From JADKCZ01 sp963786945 (GTDB lineage Bacteria; Myxococcota; Myxococcia; Myxococcales; Anaeromyxobacteraceae): DNA of 64,000 bases. Shown one piece after another: positions 62,517 to 64,000 of the stretch; within the stretch, counting starts at the first letter, position 1, and the number at the start of each line of letters is the position of its first letter. Under the pieces are notes generated by a model. It did not search any database. It saw only the letters and a list, made by a program, of their open reading frames with translations, and was not told where the DNA came from. Location of the stretch: the NCBI GenBank assembly GCA_963786945.1, contig CAWBAO010000006.1, forward strand, positions 310,001 to 374,000, written 5' to 3'. A program made the position numbers and the translations under genes.

Positions 62517-64000
62517 ATGTCACCAGCCCGCAATCCGGCCGCGTTCGTCGCGCTGATCGCCGTGCTCGCGGCGTACCCCGGCGCGGCCGCAGCCTTCAAC
62601 TCCAAGGGCCACAACGTGATCGAGGCCCTCGTCTACCGCACGCTGGTCGAGGGGTACGGTCGGCAGCCGCCGCGTCCCGACGTGCTCCGGGACCTCATCA
62701 ACGACGGCGATCTCATGCCACCGGTCTGCTTCGGGCGCTCCGGCTCGGAGGAGTGCCGGGACGTACAGGTCGGCAATCCCCTCCTCCAGTGGCCCATGCC
62801 CCGGACCGACTGGCCCGACCTCAACTACCGCCGCCAGTTCAGCGACGAGGGGCAGTGCTTCCACTTCATGGCGACGGCGGCGGACGAGGGGACCGCGCCC
62901 ATTCCAGGGACCCGCATCCCTCGGGACATGGCCGTCCGGGCGGTGGTGCGCTGCCGCAACCTCCTCGACCGCCTCGTCGACTCGGTCGTGGAGGTCGGCG
63001 GCAGGCAGACCCGCCAGGGCGGCCTTGGCCTCTACGAGCTGATGCACGCGGTGCAGGACTCGTTCTCCCACGCGCACACCGAGCGCCAGGCCGGCGGCGG
63101 CAAGATCGAGTTCCTTCGCGTCTGGGAGCCGGTGGGGAAGCTGGCCGGCGGACGGCTGGGCATGACCTACTCGGGATCGCCCACGCGGCATGACTCGCAC
63201 GAGCCGCGGGATGCGGCCTTCATCCGCAACTTCGCCGAGGTCGATGGCCGCCCTTGCCGGGATCTCGTGGACTTTCCCTATTCCATGCCGTTCGCGTGCC
63301 TCTCCGAGGACGGTGACGCGGCCCGGCGGGCGCTGGTCGAGCTGCTCGTCACCGTGCACGAGCTGCAGCTGGCGCGGCGTGCGAATCCAGCTTCGCAGGC
63401 CCACCCCTCGGAGTCGGCGGCCTGGCAGGCCTACAAGGCGCGGTGGCTCGACGCCACCCACGCCTGCTCGGGGGCCGAGTGCGACGAGAAGCAGCCGGCC
63501 ATGCGCATGCCCGCGAGCAACTTCCTCGTCGGCGTCGAGGGCACGTTCAGTCCCAGCGCGGAGACCTTCGGGGCCTCGCTGCGGGGAATCCTCTTCCAGT
63601 ACAGCCCCGACCTGAACCCCTTCGTCTACGGCCTGGGCGCCCGGCTCGGCTACGTCCGGGCCTACGGCGATTCGCTCGACCTCGCCGTGGCCGGGCTGGA
63701 CTTCGACCTCCTGTTGCCCGTGGGCCGACACTCGCTGCTGGGCTTCACTCCCGCCGCGCTGCGGACCGATTTCGGCTCCAGCAGCCGGGGCGCCGAGATC
63801 GCCTCCCAGCTGGCGGTTCTCTACTGGCAGCCGAGTCCCCGGCTCTGGTTCGCGTTCCGGGGCCCCGTGGAGGTCAACTGGAGCCGCGCCCGGGCCGACT
63901 GGGCCTTCGGGCTCTCGATCGGGCTGGCCCCGTCGACCCAGGAGGTCTCGCCCCAGGGCCTCATCCGTCCGGACGAGGAGCGCGCCGAGCGGCACGACGA
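62517..64000 (+). CDS. Zinc phospholipase C-like domain joined to a beta-barrel region (cut by right edge)
   Basis: 494 residues to the window end with no stop. ATG 62517 starts a signal peptide cleaved near AAAA at 23-26, followed by FNSKGHNVIE (His32), CFHFM (His116) and LMHAVQDSFSHAH (His177, Asp181, His185, His187): the His/Asp pattern of zinc-dependent phospholipase C/S1-P1 nuclease-fold enzymes. From about residue 345 on the chain alternates like outer-membrane strands (NFLVGVEGTFSP, LRGILFQYSPDLNPFVYGLGA as key parts, LAVLYWQPSPRLWFAF). Likely a surface or outer-membrane hydrolase; substrate unknown. Confidence 0.75.
   Translation, partial: MSPARNPAAFVALIAVLAAYPGAAAAFNSKGHNVIEALVYRTLVEGYGRQPPRPDVLRDLINDGDLMPPVCFGRSGSEECRDVQVGNPLLQWPMPRTDWPDLNYRRQFSDEGQCFHFMATAADEGTAPIPGTRIPRDMAVRAVVRCRNLLDRLVDSVVEVGGRQTRQGGLGLYELMHAVQDSFSHAHTERQAGGGKIEFLRVWEPVGKLAGGRLGMTYSGSPTRHDSHEPRDAAFIRNFAEVDGRPCRDLVDFPYSMPFACLSEDGDAARRALVELLVTVHELQLARRANPASQAHPSESAAWQAYKARWLDATHACSGAECDEKQPAMRMPASNFLVGVEGTFSPSAETFGASLRGILFQYSPDLNPFVYGLGARLGYVRAYGDSLDLAVAGLDFDLLLPVGRHSLLGFTPAALRTDFGSSSRGAEIASQLAVLYWQPSPRLWFAFRGPVEVNWSRARADWAFGLSIGLAPSTQEVSPQGLIRPDEERAERHD

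Overview
The window is a very GC-rich (roughly 75 %), gene-dense stretch of bacterial chromosome. Codon third positions are almost all G or C, so nearly every frame is open. The content (caa3-type heme-copper oxidase, type II molybdoenzyme complex, RCC1 propeller lipoprotein, PAS-GGDEF-EAL proteins, PEP-synthase-like proteins, many beta-barrel outer-membrane proteins) points to a Gram-negative respiratory generalist. An Anaeromyxobacter-like myxobacterium (Myxococcota) is the best inference; no rRNA, tRNA or other phylogenetic marker lies in the window to prove it. I saw no insertion sequence, prophage, integron or CRISPR array.

Layout. 0-9.3 kb: a DUF4105 protein; butyrate kinase and phosphate butyryltransferase (minus strand) divergent from indolepyruvate:ferredoxin oxidoreductase (iorA-iorB), a phenylacetate-CoA-ligase-like enzyme and an ACT protein. 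Together these look like an amino-acid-derived keto-acid oxidation module with substrate-level ATP formation. Then comes an old-yellow-enzyme family reductase. 9.4-13.1 kb: a small unknown protein and two c-di-GMP proteins. 13.2-17.8 kb: SCO and caa3 oxidase subunits II, I, III and IV, behind an FNR-like box. 18.1-20.9 kb: an RCC1-repeat protein. 20.9-30.8 kb: the most striking part, ten minus-strand genes in tight array: ArsR-rhodanese regulator, periplasmic sulfurtransferase, YeeE/YedE transporter, a one-TM peptide, a membrane rhodanese-like protein, then the alpha, beta and gamma (heme b plus cytochrome c fusion) subunits of a type II DMSO-reductase-family enzyme, a periplasmic unknown and an Mrp-type ATPase. 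This suggests a respiratory enzyme acting on a sulfur (or selenium) compound.

31-44.4 kb: NUDIX and nitrilase-like proteins; a BtaA-like (DUF3419) and phosphatidylserine-decarboxylase-like pair; an RND/MMPL exporter; a GNAT-like protein; and two PEP-synthase/rifampicin-phosphotransferase-like proteins flanking a UbiA-family membrane enzyme. 44.5-54.3 kb: an Omp85-like barrel, a Cys-rich lipoprotein, a second barrel, a Cys-cluster protein, a molybdopterin oxidoreductase, an HMA-CDF metal transporter, a degenerate ArsC-like-GNAT fusion, a Cys-repeat/beta-barrel protein and a DUF202 membrane protein. 54.3-64 kb: two arylsulfatases around a porin-like protein, small secreted proteins, an AraC regulator and, running off the right edge, a zinc phospholipase C-like/beta-barrel protein.

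A property of the whole window: at least eight otherwise good genes are split by one-base indels, most of them in or next to G/C runs. I read this mainly as sequence error, not decay, and I have joined the pieces in the annotation.
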